Positions 49,732 through 58,247 of a stretch of 64,000 nucleotides of DNA are shown in pieces. The notes beneath the pieces are model-generated. The model saw only the letters and a program-made list of their open reading frames with translations, ran no database searches and was not told the origin of the DNA. Both the position numbers and the translations under genes were made by a program. How positions within the stretch are numbered: position 1 is the stretch's first letter; every line of letters begins with the position of its first letter. Source of the stretch: Pseudomonas japonica (GTDB lineage: Bacteria; Pseudomonadota; Gammaproteobacteria; Pseudomonadales; Pseudomonadaceae); the NCBI RefSeq assembly GCF_900188455.1, contig NZ_FZOL01000011.1:62001-126000 (forward strand), read 5' to 3'.

Positions 49732-50265
49732 TCAGAAGCTCAGCTCGACCGCCACCGTGTCGCTGTAGGTGCCCGGAGGCAGTCCGGCCTTGCCCACCGC
49801 CTTGCCGTACAGGTTGACGGTCTGCGCCGCGCCGCTGCTGGTGGGCAGGGTGATGGTGCCGTTGATCGGCAGCAGCGTGCCGAACCCGGCGTCGGTGTAG
49901 AAGTCGTAGGGCACGAAGTTGCCGGAACCGTCGGCCAGCGCCCGGGTACCGCCGCTGGACAAGCCGTCATGGGTACCGACGCCGACCTTGATCACCGGAA
50001 TCGCGCCATTGGAGCAGAGAATGCTCATGGCACCGCCGCCCCCCGCCAGCACCTGGGCACCGGCCTCGGTGAACAGCGCGGTCTGGGTACCGAAGTTCAG
50101 CGCACCGAAGTTGACCCCGGTGGTCGCCGTGGAGCCATTCACCTGGCAACTGGAGATCAGCACCAGCGAGGCGTTGATATTGCCGGTGACGCTCGCCGCC
50201 TGGGCCTGAGCGGCGAAGACCAGGGCAGCGCCAGCGAAGAGGAAACGGTAAAGGTTGGGTTGCAT
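49732..50265 (-). CDS. Spore-coat-U domain pilus subunit
   Basis: 177 aa, AGGAG before the ATG, signal peptide ending AQAASV. SCPU features: SSCQVNGSTATTGVNFGALNFG, Cys in MSILCSNGAIP, and terminal GTYSDTVAVELSF. It starts 18 bp downstream of the preceding subunit gene and ends 3 bp before the next, so it is tightly co-transcribed. Confidence 0.88.
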   Translation of the reverse strand: MQPNLYRFLFAGAALVFAAQAQAASVTGNINASLVLISSCQVNGSTATTGVNFGALNFGTQTALFTEAGAQVLAGGGGAMSILCSNGAIPVIKVGVGTHDGLSSGGTRALADGSGNFVPYDFYTDAGFGTLLPINGTITLPTSSGAAQTVNLYGKAVGKAGLPPGTYSDTVAVELSF

Positions 50266-50283
50266 GGTTCACTCCTTTGACTG

Positions 50284-50811
50284 TCACCAGTCCAGCGTCA
50301 CCGTCAGGGTGTCGCGATAAACGCCCGCGGGCAGGGCTTTGGGGTTGGCTACGACGACGCCGTAGATGGGAATCGGAATCTGCGCCGCACTGCTCACCGA
50401 GAAGCTCAGTTGCTGGCCGATGCCGTAGTTCGAGCGACCGGCCGGGTCGGTGGAGAGCTGATAGGGAATGAGCACGCCGCCATTGCTCAGGCGGCGCGTC
50501 GCGCCATCGGCGTTGGTGCCGCCATTGATGGTCACGTTGAAGGCACGCACCGCCGGGTTGCAGCTGACCTGCAGGTTGCCGCTGCGGCTGGCATTGTCGA
50601 GGGCGGCACGCAGCGGGTTGTCCCACATCGGCCCCTGCGCGCCGAAATCCAGTACACCGCCGGCGGGCGCCTGCGGCGTCGGATCGTTGCTGACCTGGCA
50701 GGCGGAGGTGATCACCAGCCGCGCCTGGATATGACCGCTCATTGCGCCCTGGGCGCTGGTGCTGAGCAGGAGCGGTCCCAGGCTCAGCAGAAGAATGCGG
50801 GCTGTGTGCAT
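50284..50811 (-). CDS. Spore-coat-U domain pilus subunit
   Basis: 175 aa with signal peptide (ILLLSLGPLLLSTSAQGA). SCPU features: ITSACQVSNDPTPQAPAGGVLDFG, Cys in GNLQVSCNPAVRAFNV, and GVYRDTLTVTLDW at the end. Second gene of the operon. Confidence 0.88.
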   Translation of the reverse strand: MHTARILLLSLGPLLLSTSAQGAMSGHIQARLVITSACQVSNDPTPQAPAGGVLDFGAQGPMWDNPLRAALDNASRSGNLQVSCNPAVRAFNVTINGGTNADGATRRLSNGGVLIPYQLSTDPAGRSNYGIGQQLSFSVSSAAQIPIPIYGVVVANPKALPAGVYRDTLTVTLDW

Positions 50812-50843
50812 GCTGCTCGCTCCCTAAGCAGTACCCTCGACCG

Positions 50844-51371
50844 TCACCAGGTGACGGTCACTTTCAGTAAATCCGAATAGCGTCCCGTCCGTGGAAGCTC
50901 GGTTTGTGTGTCGATACGCGCGTACAAGGGCAGCTCCACCGAGCCGCTGTCCGGCACCCGGCCCTGCTGGGCGATATTCACCGCCAGCGGCACACGCCAG
51001 GCGGGATCGCGGAACAGCCGGTAGGGAATGGGCCTGGCACGGGGATCGGCGGAGACCAGATAGCGCACCTCGCCGGTGCCGCCGTGCAGGCCGCCGTCGA
51101 CCTCGACCTGGTAGGCGGTATCCGGATTGCACTCCAGCCGTGGCGGGCGCTGCACCAGCAACTGGCTGGTCAAGGGCCCGGCGGGATCGTCCAGGCGCGG
51201 GCCGTGGCCAAAATCCAGGATGCCGAGGGCCTCGCCAGAAGCACTGCGGGTTTCATGAATCAGCAGGCAGCCGCGCTGCACGTCGATGCGCACTTCGACG
51301 AGAAAATCCGTGGCCGCCACGCTTTGCGCCGTACACAGTCCGACCAGCGCCAGCAGTGATCGTCCCTTCAC
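50844..51371 (-). CDS. Spore-coat-U domain pilus subunit, first gene of the csu-type operon
   Basis: 175 aa from a GTG at 51371 with GGAGG a few nt upstream. Signal peptide (LLALVGLCTAQSVAA), then a more divergent SCPU domain (QRGCLLIHETRSASGEALGILDFG, Cys in RLECNPDTAYQV, terminal GRYSDLLKVTVTW). It opens a seven-gene operon of four subunits, chaperone, usher and two-domain tip protein. The 51372-51567 gap upstream should hold its promoter. Confidence 0.87.
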   Translation of the reverse strand: MKGRSLLALVGLCTAQSVAATDFLVEVRIDVQRGCLLIHETRSASGEALGILDFGHGPRLDDPAGPLTSQLLVQRPPRLECNPDTAYQVEVDGGLHGGTGEVRYLVSADPRARPIPYRLFRDPAWRVPLAVNIAQQGRVPDSGSVELPLYARIDTQTELPRTGRYSDLLKVTVTW

Positions 51372-51567
51372 CTTCCCTCCCTGTCCTTGCAGGAGTGATC
51401 TGAAATTGAGGGTAGCAGCCGAGGAAAATGCTGCCAGCAGATTAAGAAATGTACAGTTCTTGTATAGGAATCATCCGGCGATCGACGTCATCCGGCTGGC
51501 GACCTTTTTCACTATCTGGTTAATATTGCCGCCGCCCATCACCTCCCCCTCGCCGAGGAACCCCGCT

Positions 51568-52674
51568 TTGCCTGCCTGGATCCGCTCACCCCTGCGCACC
51601 CTTCGCCAGCGCCTGACCTCCCGCGCCGTGCCCGAGCACGCCGCGGGCAGCGCAATCCGGCGCTTCTTCGCCGACAAGGCGCGCGAGCAGGGCTACACCC
51701 TGAGCCAGGGTCAGCAAGGCGTGATCGCGGCGATGGCGGAACAGGCCACGCGGCTCGCCAGCGGCCAGGCGCGCAGCCTGTACCTGCATGGCCAGGTCGG
51801 GCGCGGCAAGAGCTGGCTGCTCGACGGTTTCTACAGCGCCCTCGGCGATGTGCCCAGGCGCCGCCTGCATTTCCACGATTTCTTCGCCCGCCTGCACCAG
51901 GGCATGTTCGAACACCGCCACCAGGACGATGCCCTGGCGCTGAGCCTCGACCATCTGCTCGGCGATTGCCGGGTGCTGTGCTTCGACGAGTTCCATGTCC
52001 ACGATATCGGCGATGCCATGCTGCTCACGCGCCTGTACCAGGCGCTGTTCGCCCGCGGCATCTTCGTCCTGGTGACCTCCAACTACCCGCCCGCGGGGCT
52101 GCTGCCCAACCCGCTGTATCACCAGCGTTTCGAGCCGGTGATCCGCTTGATCGAAGCCCGCATGCAGGTCCTCGAAGTGGGCGGCGAGCAGGACTATCGC
52201 GCCCTCCCCGACGCGGGCCGGCAGCAGCGCTTCAGCCAGGGGCACTACGTCTGGCCCGGCACCGCGCAGCAGTTGGACTCGCTCGGTTTCGCCGAGCCTG
52301 CGCAGGCGGTGGTGCTGGAGGTGAACAAACGTCGGCTGCACGCGCGGGTGCGTGATGAACGCAGCGTGGTCTTCGATTTCGCCGGCCTCTGCGAACAGGC
52401 CACGGCGGTGATCGACTACCTGGAACTGATCCAGCGCTTCGAACACTGGACCATCGAGGGCCTGCCGGACCTGGAGGACTGCAGCATCGCCGCCCAGCAG
52501 CGCTTCATCAACCTGGTGGACGTGCTGTATGACCGCGACCGGCCGTTGCTGCTGATCGGCGCGCGGCCACTGGCCGAGAGCCTGGGAGGCAGCGTGGCGG
52601 ACCTGGCGCGGACCCGCAGTCGCCTGGGCCAGTTGCGGCAGATCGGACCGCCGCCGAGCACCGTGATCAGTTGA
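51568..52674 (+). CDS. zapE: Cell division ATPase ZapE (AFG1-like)
   Basis: 368 aa from a TTG start at 51568, supported by GAGGAA 7 nt upstream; the longer open frame runs into the pilus promoter. AAA+ ATPase: Walker A GQVGRGKS (residues 75-82), Walker [10 protein letters not shown], sensor-type [22 protein letters not shown] and the AFG1/ZapE C-terminal [18 protein letters not shown]. coli ZapE acts on FtsZ during division. Pseudomonas often has a second AFG1 paralogue, so this copy may not be the main one. Its end overlaps metN by 8 bp. Confidence 0.9.
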   Translation: MPAWIRSPLRTLRQRLTSRAVPEHAAGSAIRRFFADKAREQGYTLSQGQQGVIAAMAEQATRLASGQARSLYLHGQVGRGKSWLLDGFYSALGDVPRRRLHFHDFFARLHQGMFEHRHQDDALALSLDHLLGDCRVLCFDEFHVHDIGDAMLLTRLYQALFARGIFVLVTSNYPPAGLLPNPLYHQRFEPVIRLIEARMQVLEVGGEQDYRALPDAGRQQRFSQGHYVWPGTAQQLDSLGFAEPAQAVVLEVNKRRLHARVRDERSVVFDFAGLCEQATAVIDYLELIQRFEHWTIEGLPDLEDCSIAAQQRFINLVDVLYDRDRPLLLIGARPLAESLGGSVADLARTRSRLGQLRQIGPPPSTVIS

Positions 52675-53662
52675 CCGCTTCGACCCGGTCCGCCAGGCCC
52701 TTGGCCCGCTCCAGCCCGTCACCCCGCACCGCCACCCGCAGGCGCCCCAGCGCGCGACCCTGAATCCGCTCCACCCCGCCCTGCAACAAGCGCACGCCGG
52801 GCAGCGCCGCGCTCAATGCCGCCAGGTCCGGTTCCAGTCCATGCTCCCCGGTGTAGTGCAGGTCCAGGACCTGCTCGCCGGCCACATCGAGCGTTTCCTC
52901 ATGCTGCGAGGGCGCCAGCAGGATCCGGCTGACGGCGTGTCGCGGATCGCCGAAAACCCGCCACACCTCGCCCTGCTCCACCACCCGTCCGCGCTCCAGC
53001 ACCGCGACGCGGTGGCAGAGATCGCGGATGACTTCCATCTCGTGGGTGATCAGGACGATGGTCAGCCCCAGACGGCGGTTGATATCGCGCAGCAACTGCA
53101 GGATCGCCTGGGTGCTTTCCGGGTCCAGCGCCGAAGTGGCCTCGTCACACAGCAGGATCTGCGGCTCCAGGACCAGCGCCCGGGCGATGCCGACCCGCTG
53201 TTTCTGTCCGCCGGAGAGTTGCGCGGGGTAAGCGTCGCGGCGCTCGCTCAGGCCCACCAGTTGCAGCAGCGCCTCGACCCGCCGCACCCGCTCCGCCGCC
53301 GGCACACCGGCCATGCGCAGGGGCAGTTCGATGTTTTCGGCGACGCTGCGGGTGGCCATCAGGTTGAAGTGCTGGAAGATCATCGCCACCTGGCGCCGCA
53401 GGGGGCGCAGTTGCGCGGCATCCAGGTGGGCGATGTCTTCGCCGTTGATCAGCACCTGGCCGGAACTGGGGCTTTCCAGGCGATTGATCAGGCGCAGCAG
53501 CGAGGACTTGCCGGCGCCGCTGCGACCGATGATGCCGAAGATCTCGCCGCGCTGGACCTGGAGGTCGATGTCCTCGAGGGCGACCAGATCGCCGTAGCGT
53601 TTGCCGATGCCCCGCAGGTGCAGGGGGGTGGCGGTTTGCAGTTCGGGGGTGAAGCGGGTCAT
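52667..53662 (-). CDS. metN: Methionine-type ABC transporter ATPase MetN
   Basis: 331 aa from the ATG at 53662. Walker [11 protein letters not shown]-loop MIFQHFNL, signature LSGGQKQR, Walker [15 protein letters not shown]-loop THEM, then the C-terminal regulatory NIL-like domain (about 255-331) that binds substrate and inhibits transport in MetN. It is the last gene of the sulfur operon, separated from metQ by a strong hairpin. Confidence 0.92.
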   Translation of the reverse strand: MTRFTPELQTATPLHLRGIGKRYGDLVALEDIDLQVQRGEIFGIIGRSGAGKSSLLRLINRLESPSSGQVLINGEDIAHLDAAQLRPLRRQVAMIFQHFNLMATRSVAENIELPLRMAGVPAAERVRRVEALLQLVGLSERRDAYPAQLSGGQKQRVGIARALVLEPQILLCDEATSALDPESTQAILQLLRDINRRLGLTIVLITHEMEVIRDLCHRVAVLERGRVVEQGEVWRVFGDPRHAVSRILLAPSQHEETLDVAGEQVLDLHYTGEHGLEPDLAALSAALPGVRLLQGGVERIQGRALGRLRVAVRGDGLERAKGLADRVEAVN

Positions 53663-53696
53663 GGGTGCATGTTTCCAGATAGATGCAGCCGGTACC

Positions 53697-53727
53697 GGCC
53701 CCATCGCTGCACCGCAGCGATGGGGCC
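53697..53727. other. Perfect 14-bp hairpin between metQ and metN
   Basis: GGCCCCATCGCTGC (53697-53710), loop ACC, GCAGCGATGGGGCC (53714-53727). It sits within the 89-bp metQ-metN gap, with no U-tract on the operon's strand. Such an intercistronic stem may stabilise the upstream metQ message or attenuate metN, giving more binding protein than ATPase. Confidence 0.75.
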
Positions 53728-53751
53728 CTGAAGATCGACAAAAGCCCCGGA

Positions 53752-54528
53752 TCAGAACCCCGGCGCGATCTGCCCCTTGTAGCGGGTCAGGATGAACTCG
53801 CGCACTTCAGGCGTGTTCAGCGCCTTGGCCAGTTTCTGGATTCCCGGGTCCTGCAGGTTGTCCGGCCGCGCCACCAGGTACTCGACATACAGGTCCTTGC
53901 CCTTCTCGACGATCAGCGCACTGCCGGTATCGATCCCCGCCTCCAGGGCGTAGTTGGCGAAGACAAAGGCCAGGTCCACCTGGTTCACCGCGCGGGCCAG
54001 CAGCGCGCCTTCCAGTTCACGGATCTTCAGTTTCTTCGGGTTCTCGGCGATATCGCGCTGGGTCGCCAGGGTGTTGGCCGGATCCTTCAGCCTGAGCAGC
54101 CCCGCTTCGTGCAACAGCACTAGCGCACGGCCGGCGTTCACCGGGTCATTGGGGATGGCGACGCTGGCACCGTCGGGCAGGTCCTTGAGGTCCTTGATCT
54201 TCGTCGAGTAGGCCCCGAACGGTTCGATGTGCACCCCCACCACCGGCACCAGGTCGGTATGCCGGGTCTTGTTGAAGTCATCGAGGAACGGCCGGTACTG
54301 GTAGTAGTTGGCGTCGAGGTTCTTTTCCGCCAGTTGCAGATTGGGCTGGATGAAGTCGGTGAACACCTTGATGTCCAGGTCGACGCCCTCCTTGGCCAGC
54401 ACCGGTTTGACGAACTCGAGGATCTCGGCGTGGGGCACCGGCGTGGCGCCGACGGTGAGTTTTTCGTTGGCCTGGGCCGAAAGGCCGAACAAGGCGACGG
54501 CCAGGACCGCCAGGGACTGCTTGAACAT
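53752..54528 (-). CDS. metQ: Methionine-type substrate-binding protein MetQ
   Basis: 258 aa from the ATG at 54528 with AGGAG upstream. It has a signal peptide ([15 protein letters not shown]) without a clear lipobox Cys, so it may be soluble rather than a lipoprotein. NlpA/MetQ family segments: [60 protein letters not shown]. In this context it may bind methionine or an oxidised/organic sulfur analogue. Confidence 0.92.
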   Translation of the reverse strand: MFKQSLAVLAVALFGLSAQANEKLTVGATPVPHAEILEFVKPVLAKEGVDLDIKVFTDFIQPNLQLAEKNLDANYYQYRPFLDDFNKTRHTDLVPVVGVHIEPFGAYSTKIKDLKDLPDGASVAIPNDPVNAGRALVLLHEAGLLRLKDPANTLATQRDIAENPKKLKIRELEGALLARAVNQVDLAFVFANYALEAGIDTGSALIVEKGKDLYVEYLVARPDNLQDPGIQKLAKALNTPEVREFILTRYKGQIAPGF

Positions 54529-54596
54529 GATGGAACTCCTAGGGGTATGCACGAGGCCGTCACAGGGCGAGCGTAGGGCCGGATGGGGAAAGGTTT

Positions 54597-55262
54597 TCAA
54601 CGTCGGGTGAAGTGCCGCACCAGGCGATCGCCACTCACCTGCAAGACCTGCACGAGCAGGATCAGCAGGAGCACGGTGACCACCATCACATCGGTCTGGA
54701 AACGCTGGTAACCGAAGCGGATCGCCAGGTCACCGAGACCGCCGCCACCGATCACCCCGGCCATCGCGGTGTAGTCGACGAGGACGATGGCGGTCACCGT
54801 GACCGCGGCGATCAGCCCGGTGCGCGACTCCGGCAACAGGGTGTAGCGGATGATCTGCCAGATGCTGCCGCCCATGGCCTGGCTGGCCTCCACCAGGCCG
54901 CGATCGACCTCGCGCAGGGCGGTTTCCACCAGCCGCGCGAAGAAAGGCGTGCAGCCCGCCACCAGCGGCGGAATGGTCCCGCGCACGCCCAGCGAGGTGC
55001 CGGTGAGCAGCGTGGTGAGCGGGATCAGCACGATCAGCAGAATGATGAACGGCAGCGAACGCAGGACATTGACCAGCAGCGACATCACCCGGTACAGCAC
55101 GGGCCTGGCGAGCAACTGGCGCTGCCCGGTGAGGTACAGCAGTACACCCAGCGGCAGCCCGAGCAGCACGGTGAAGCCCAGGGCGGCGGCGAGCATGCTC
55201 AGGGTTTCCAGGCTGGCTTGGGCGATTTCGCCCCAGTTGAGGTTGACCAGCCATTGATTCAT
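54597..55262 (-). CDS. metI: Methionine-type ABC permease MetI
   Basis: 221 aa, five to six membrane helices. Family segments LRSLPFIILLIVLIPLTTLLTGTSLG and the EAA-type loop EASQAMGGSIWQII are present. The start overlaps the stop of the monooxygenase gene (ATGA). A longer open frame upstream to 55907 is read-through. The permease works with MetN and MetQ. Confidence 0.93.
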   Translation of the reverse strand: MNQWLVNLNWGEIAQASLETLSMLAAALGFTVLLGLPLGVLLYLTGQRQLLARPVLYRVMSLLVNVLRSLPFIILLIVLIPLTTLLTGTSLGVRGTIPPLVAGCTPFFARLVETALREVDRGLVEASQAMGGSIWQIIRYTLLPESRTGLIAAVTVTAIVLVDYTAMAGVIGGGGLGDLAIRFGYQRFQTDVMVVTVLLLILLVQVLQVSGDRLVRHFTRR

Positions 55263-56632
55263 TGCCCGCCACCTCGACGCAGGGCCGCCACCGGATGCGG
55301 CGCGCGCAGGCGGTCGCCCTGGCCGAACAGCTTGTGGCGCAGGGTGCCTTCGGCGTACGCGCGCTTGAACAGGCCGCGGGCCTGCAGTTCCGGCACCAGC
55401 AGATCGACCACGGCGACGAAGGTTTCCGGGGCGACCACGCTGGCCAGGTTGAAGCCATCGACCCCGGTCTCCTCGACCCATTCCTGCAACTGGTCGGCCA
55501 CGGTCTGCGCCGAGCCCACCAGCACCGGGCCGTCGCCGCCGATGGCGCAGTAGTCGGCGATCTCGGCGGTGGTCCAGGTGCGCGTCGGGTCGGCGCGGGT
55601 GAAGGCCTCCACCGCCGACTGGATGGCCTCGCTGGGCACCTCGCGCAGCACCTGGTCGGGCGCGTAGCGGGAGAAATCGATGCCGGTCCAGCCCGACATC
55701 AGGGTCAGCGCGCCCGTCGCGCTGGCGTACTCGCGGTACTCGCGCAGACGGGCCAGGGCCGCTGCGTCGGTCTCGGCGACGATCACCGTGAGCTGTTCGA
55801 GGATGACGATATCCTCCGCCGCGCGCCCGGCCGCCACCGCGGCGGCGCGGAACTCGGCGACCTGTTTCTTCAGCACCGCCTTGCTCGGCGCGGCGACGAA
55901 CACGCACTCGGCATTGGCCGCGGCGAACGCCCTGCCGCGGCTCGACGCGCCGGCCTGGTAGAGCACCGGGGTCCGTTGCGGCGACGGCTCGCTGAGGTGA
56001 AAACCGGGGACCTTGAAGTACTCGCCTTCGTGCGCGATGCCATGCACCTTCGCCGGATCGGCATACACCCCGCTGGCGCCATCGGCGCGCACCGCGTCCT
56101 CGTCCCAGCTGCTTTCCCAGAGCTTGTAGCAGACCTGCAGGTATTCCTCGGCCAGGGCATAGCGCTGGTCGTGGGACAACTGCTCGCGCTGCCCGAGGTT
56201 GCGCGCCCCGCTGCTCAGGTACGAGGTGACGATGTTCCAGCCGGCCCGTCCCTGGGTCAGATGATCGAGGGTGGACATGCGCCGGGCGAAGGGAAACGGA
56301 TGCTCGAAGGACACCGACGCGGTCACGCCGAAACCCAGGTGCTCGGTGGCCGCGGCCATCGCCGGGACCAGTTGCAGCGGGTCGTTCACCGGCACCTGCG
56401 CGGCAGTGCTCAGCGCCGCGTCGGCGGAGCCGCCATAGACGTCATAGACCCCGAGCACATCGGCGATGAACAGGCCGTCGATGCACCCGCGTTCGAGGGT
56501 CCTGGCCAGCTCGACCCAGTAATGGATATCGGTGTAGCGCCGCGACTGGTCGCGGGGATGCCGCCAGAGGCCGGGCGACAGGTGCCCGACGGTGTTCATG
56601 GCGAAGGCATTGAGGCGGATCTGCTTGGACAT
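55259..56632 (-). CDS. FMN-dependent monooxygenase, NtaA/SnaA/DszA (SoxA) family
   Basis: 457 aa luciferase-like TIM barrel. Family landmarks are LNAFAMNTVGHLSPGLWRHP at the start, FGVTASVSFEHPFPFARRM, GRAGWNIVTSYLSSGARNLG, the HEGEYFKVPGF and QRTPVLYQAGASSRGRAFAA stretches, and a VADQLQEWVEETGVDGFNL end. These enzymes use reduced FMN from a partner reductase to oxidise sulfur or amine compounds (dibenzothiophene sulfone, nitrilotriacetate, sulfonates). Between sfnB and metI it likely acts on an organosulfur compound or thioether. Confidence 0.9.
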   Translation of the reverse strand: MSKQIRLNAFAMNTVGHLSPGLWRHPRDQSRRYTDIHYWVELARTLERGCIDGLFIADVLGVYDVYGGSADAALSTAAQVPVNDPLQLVPAMAAATEHLGFGVTASVSFEHPFPFARRMSTLDHLTQGRAGWNIVTSYLSSGARNLGQREQLSHDQRYALAEEYLQVCYKLWESSWDEDAVRADGASGVYADPAKVHGIAHEGEYFKVPGFHLSEPSPQRTPVLYQAGASSRGRAFAAANAECVFVAAPSKAVLKKQVAEFRAAAVAAGRAAEDIVILEQLTVIVAETDAAALARLREYREYASATGALTLMSGWTGIDFSRYAPDQVLREVPSEAIQSAVEAFTRADPTRTWTTAEIADYCAIGGDGPVLVGSAQTVADQLQEWVEETGVDGFNLASVVAPETFVAVVDLLVPELQARGLFKRAYAEGTLRHKLFGQGDRLRAPHPVAALRRGGGQ

Positions 56633-56641
56633 GGCCGGCCC

Positions 56642-57856
56642 TCAGTTCCAGTCGTGACGCGTCGGCTTGATGCCGTTCAGCGCCCAGTTGCCGACCAGGT
56701 GGTACTTCCAGCGCACCGGGTCGTGCAGGGTGTGCACCCGGGCGTTGCGCCAGTGCCGGTCGAAGTTGTGCCGGGCCAGGGAGGAACGGGTGCCGCCCAG
56801 CTCGAACAGACGGTTGCTGGCTTCCAGGGCGGCCTCGGTGGTCAGCACCTTGGCCTTGGCCACGGCGACCGACGCGGCGGCGACATTGTCTTCGTCCGGC
56901 GCCGGCTTCGCCGCGTCGAGGACCAGGCCGGCACGCTCCAGCAGGGCTTCGGCGGCTTCCTGGCGGATCTCCAGCGAGCCGATCTGGATGATGGTCAGCG
57001 GATCGTCGCCGGCCTTGTCGACCTTGGCATCGACCCACGGCCGGGCATGCTCGCGGACGAAGGCGATGGTGTCGTCCAGCGCCGCGCGGCCGATGCCGGC
57101 GTCGATGGCCGCGGTGGTCAGCTGGGCGAACGGGCCGGCCAGGGTCGGGACTTCGTAGGAGCGGTAGCTGGGGAATACGTTGAAGGCCGGCACGCGCAGG
57201 CCGTCGGCGAGCACCGTGCCGCTGGAGGTGGTGCGCTGGCCGATGCTGTCCCAGTCATCGACCACCACCAGGCCCGGCGTGCCGCGTTCGACGAAGGCCA
57301 GTTGCGCACGGTCCTCTTCGTCGAGGGCCAGCACACCGATCCAGTGGGCGTAGAGCGAACCGGTGCAGTAGCCCTTGCGCCCGTCGATGCGGTAGCCCTC
57401 GCCTTCGCCGACCAGGCGGGTCTGGATGTCCTGCACGGTCTTGCCGCCGGTTTCCGACAGGGCATTGGCGAAGCGATGACCCTTGAGCACCAGGTCGAAG
57501 AAGAAGCGCTTCTGCGCGTCGGTTCCCTGCAGGCGAATGTCTTCCAGCAGGCAGTAATGGTTCTGCGGAATCTGGCCGAGGGACGGGTCGGCGGCGGAGA
57601 CGATGGCGATCACCCTGGCCAGGGTGGCATAGGACACTTCGGCGCCGCCGAACCCGCGGGGCACGGTGATGCCCCACAGACCGCTGTTGGAAAAGGCATC
57701 GACCACATCGGCCGGGACCCGGCGCTGGCGGTCGCGCTCGGCGGCACCCTCGCGCAGCAGCGCGGCGACCTGGTGGGCGACGGCGATGGCTTCGGCGTCG
57801 TCGCGGATGAGATGGGCGTCCGGCTGGCGGATATCGTAGTGGGCGGAGATGGACAT
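56642..57856 (-). CDS. sfnB: SfnB-type flavin oxidoreductase for sulfur acquisition
   Basis: 404 aa from the ATG at 57856 with AAGGA upstream. Acyl-CoA-dehydrogenase-like fold of the DszC/SfnB kind: SNSGLWGITVPRGFGGAEVSYATL, SLGQIPQNHYCLLEDIRLQG, NALSETGGKTVQDI, RIDGRKGYCTGSLYAHWI and a C-terminal HTLHDPVRWKYHLVGNWALNG. These enzymes take part in using dimethyl sulfone and related compounds under sulfate limitation. First gene of sfnB-monooxygenase-metIQN; overlaps and short gaps indicate one operon. Confidence 0.9.
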   Translation of the reverse strand: MSISAHYDIRQPDAHLIRDDAEAIAVAHQVAALLREGAAERDRQRRVPADVVDAFSNSGLWGITVPRGFGGAEVSYATLARVIAIVSAADPSLGQIPQNHYCLLEDIRLQGTDAQKRFFFDLVLKGHRFANALSETGGKTVQDIQTRLVGEGEGYRIDGRKGYCTGSLYAHWIGVLALDEEDRAQLAFVERGTPGLVVVDDWDSIGQRTTSSGTVLADGLRVPAFNVFPSYRSYEVPTLAGPFAQLTTAAIDAGIGRAALDDTIAFVREHARPWVDAKVDKAGDDPLTIIQIGSLEIRQEAAEALLERAGLVLDAAKPAPDEDNVAAASVAVAKAKVLTTEAALEASNRLFELGGTRSSLARHNFDRHWRNARVHTLHDPVRWKYHLVGNWALNGIKPTRHDWN

Positions 57857-58048
57857 GGGTGGATCCTTGGAATACGTGGACAAGGGTCCTATCGCATTTC
57901 TCATGCCAAGGATGAAAATCGTTGTTTTTCAGTTAGTTATGAATTCAAGGCAACAGTTTGGCGGGGTGGATGGACAGCAGAATGTTGGGTGGGTGTTGCT
58001 GGGTGGACAGTTGGGAGGGAAATGTTCTTCAGAGCCTACGCCTATCCC

Positions 58049-58181
58049 CGTAGGAGCGTGGCTTGCCCGCGAACGGCGGCGAAGCCGTCGCAAGTCCCGA
58101 GCCCCGTGATTATCTGACGCGCCCGGGACTCAGGGTTTACGACGGCTTCGCCGCCGTTCGCGGGCAAGCCACGCTCCTACG
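58049..58181. repeat. REP-type inverted repeat in the gap between sfnB and the receptor gene
   Basis: CGTAGGAGCGTGGCTTGCCC followed by GCGAACGGCGGCGAAGCCGTCG (left arm) and its reverse complement (right arm, ending GGGCAAGCCACGCTCCTACG) flank a GGGACT-type centre. The rest of the 57857-58247 gap is AT-richer (57900-58020) and should contain the sfnB promoter; no gene is seen. Confidence 0.85.
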
Positions 58182-58247
58182 AGTAATTGGGGCCTGCGTA
58201 ACACCACCGTCCCGAAGACGCCCAGGATCAAGGACTGGCAAACACCC

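Noticed and set aside
55262..58117. 951-codon + strand frame opposite the sulfur genes
   Set aside because: Antisense shadow covering two clear flavoenzyme genes; no ribosome site or domain.
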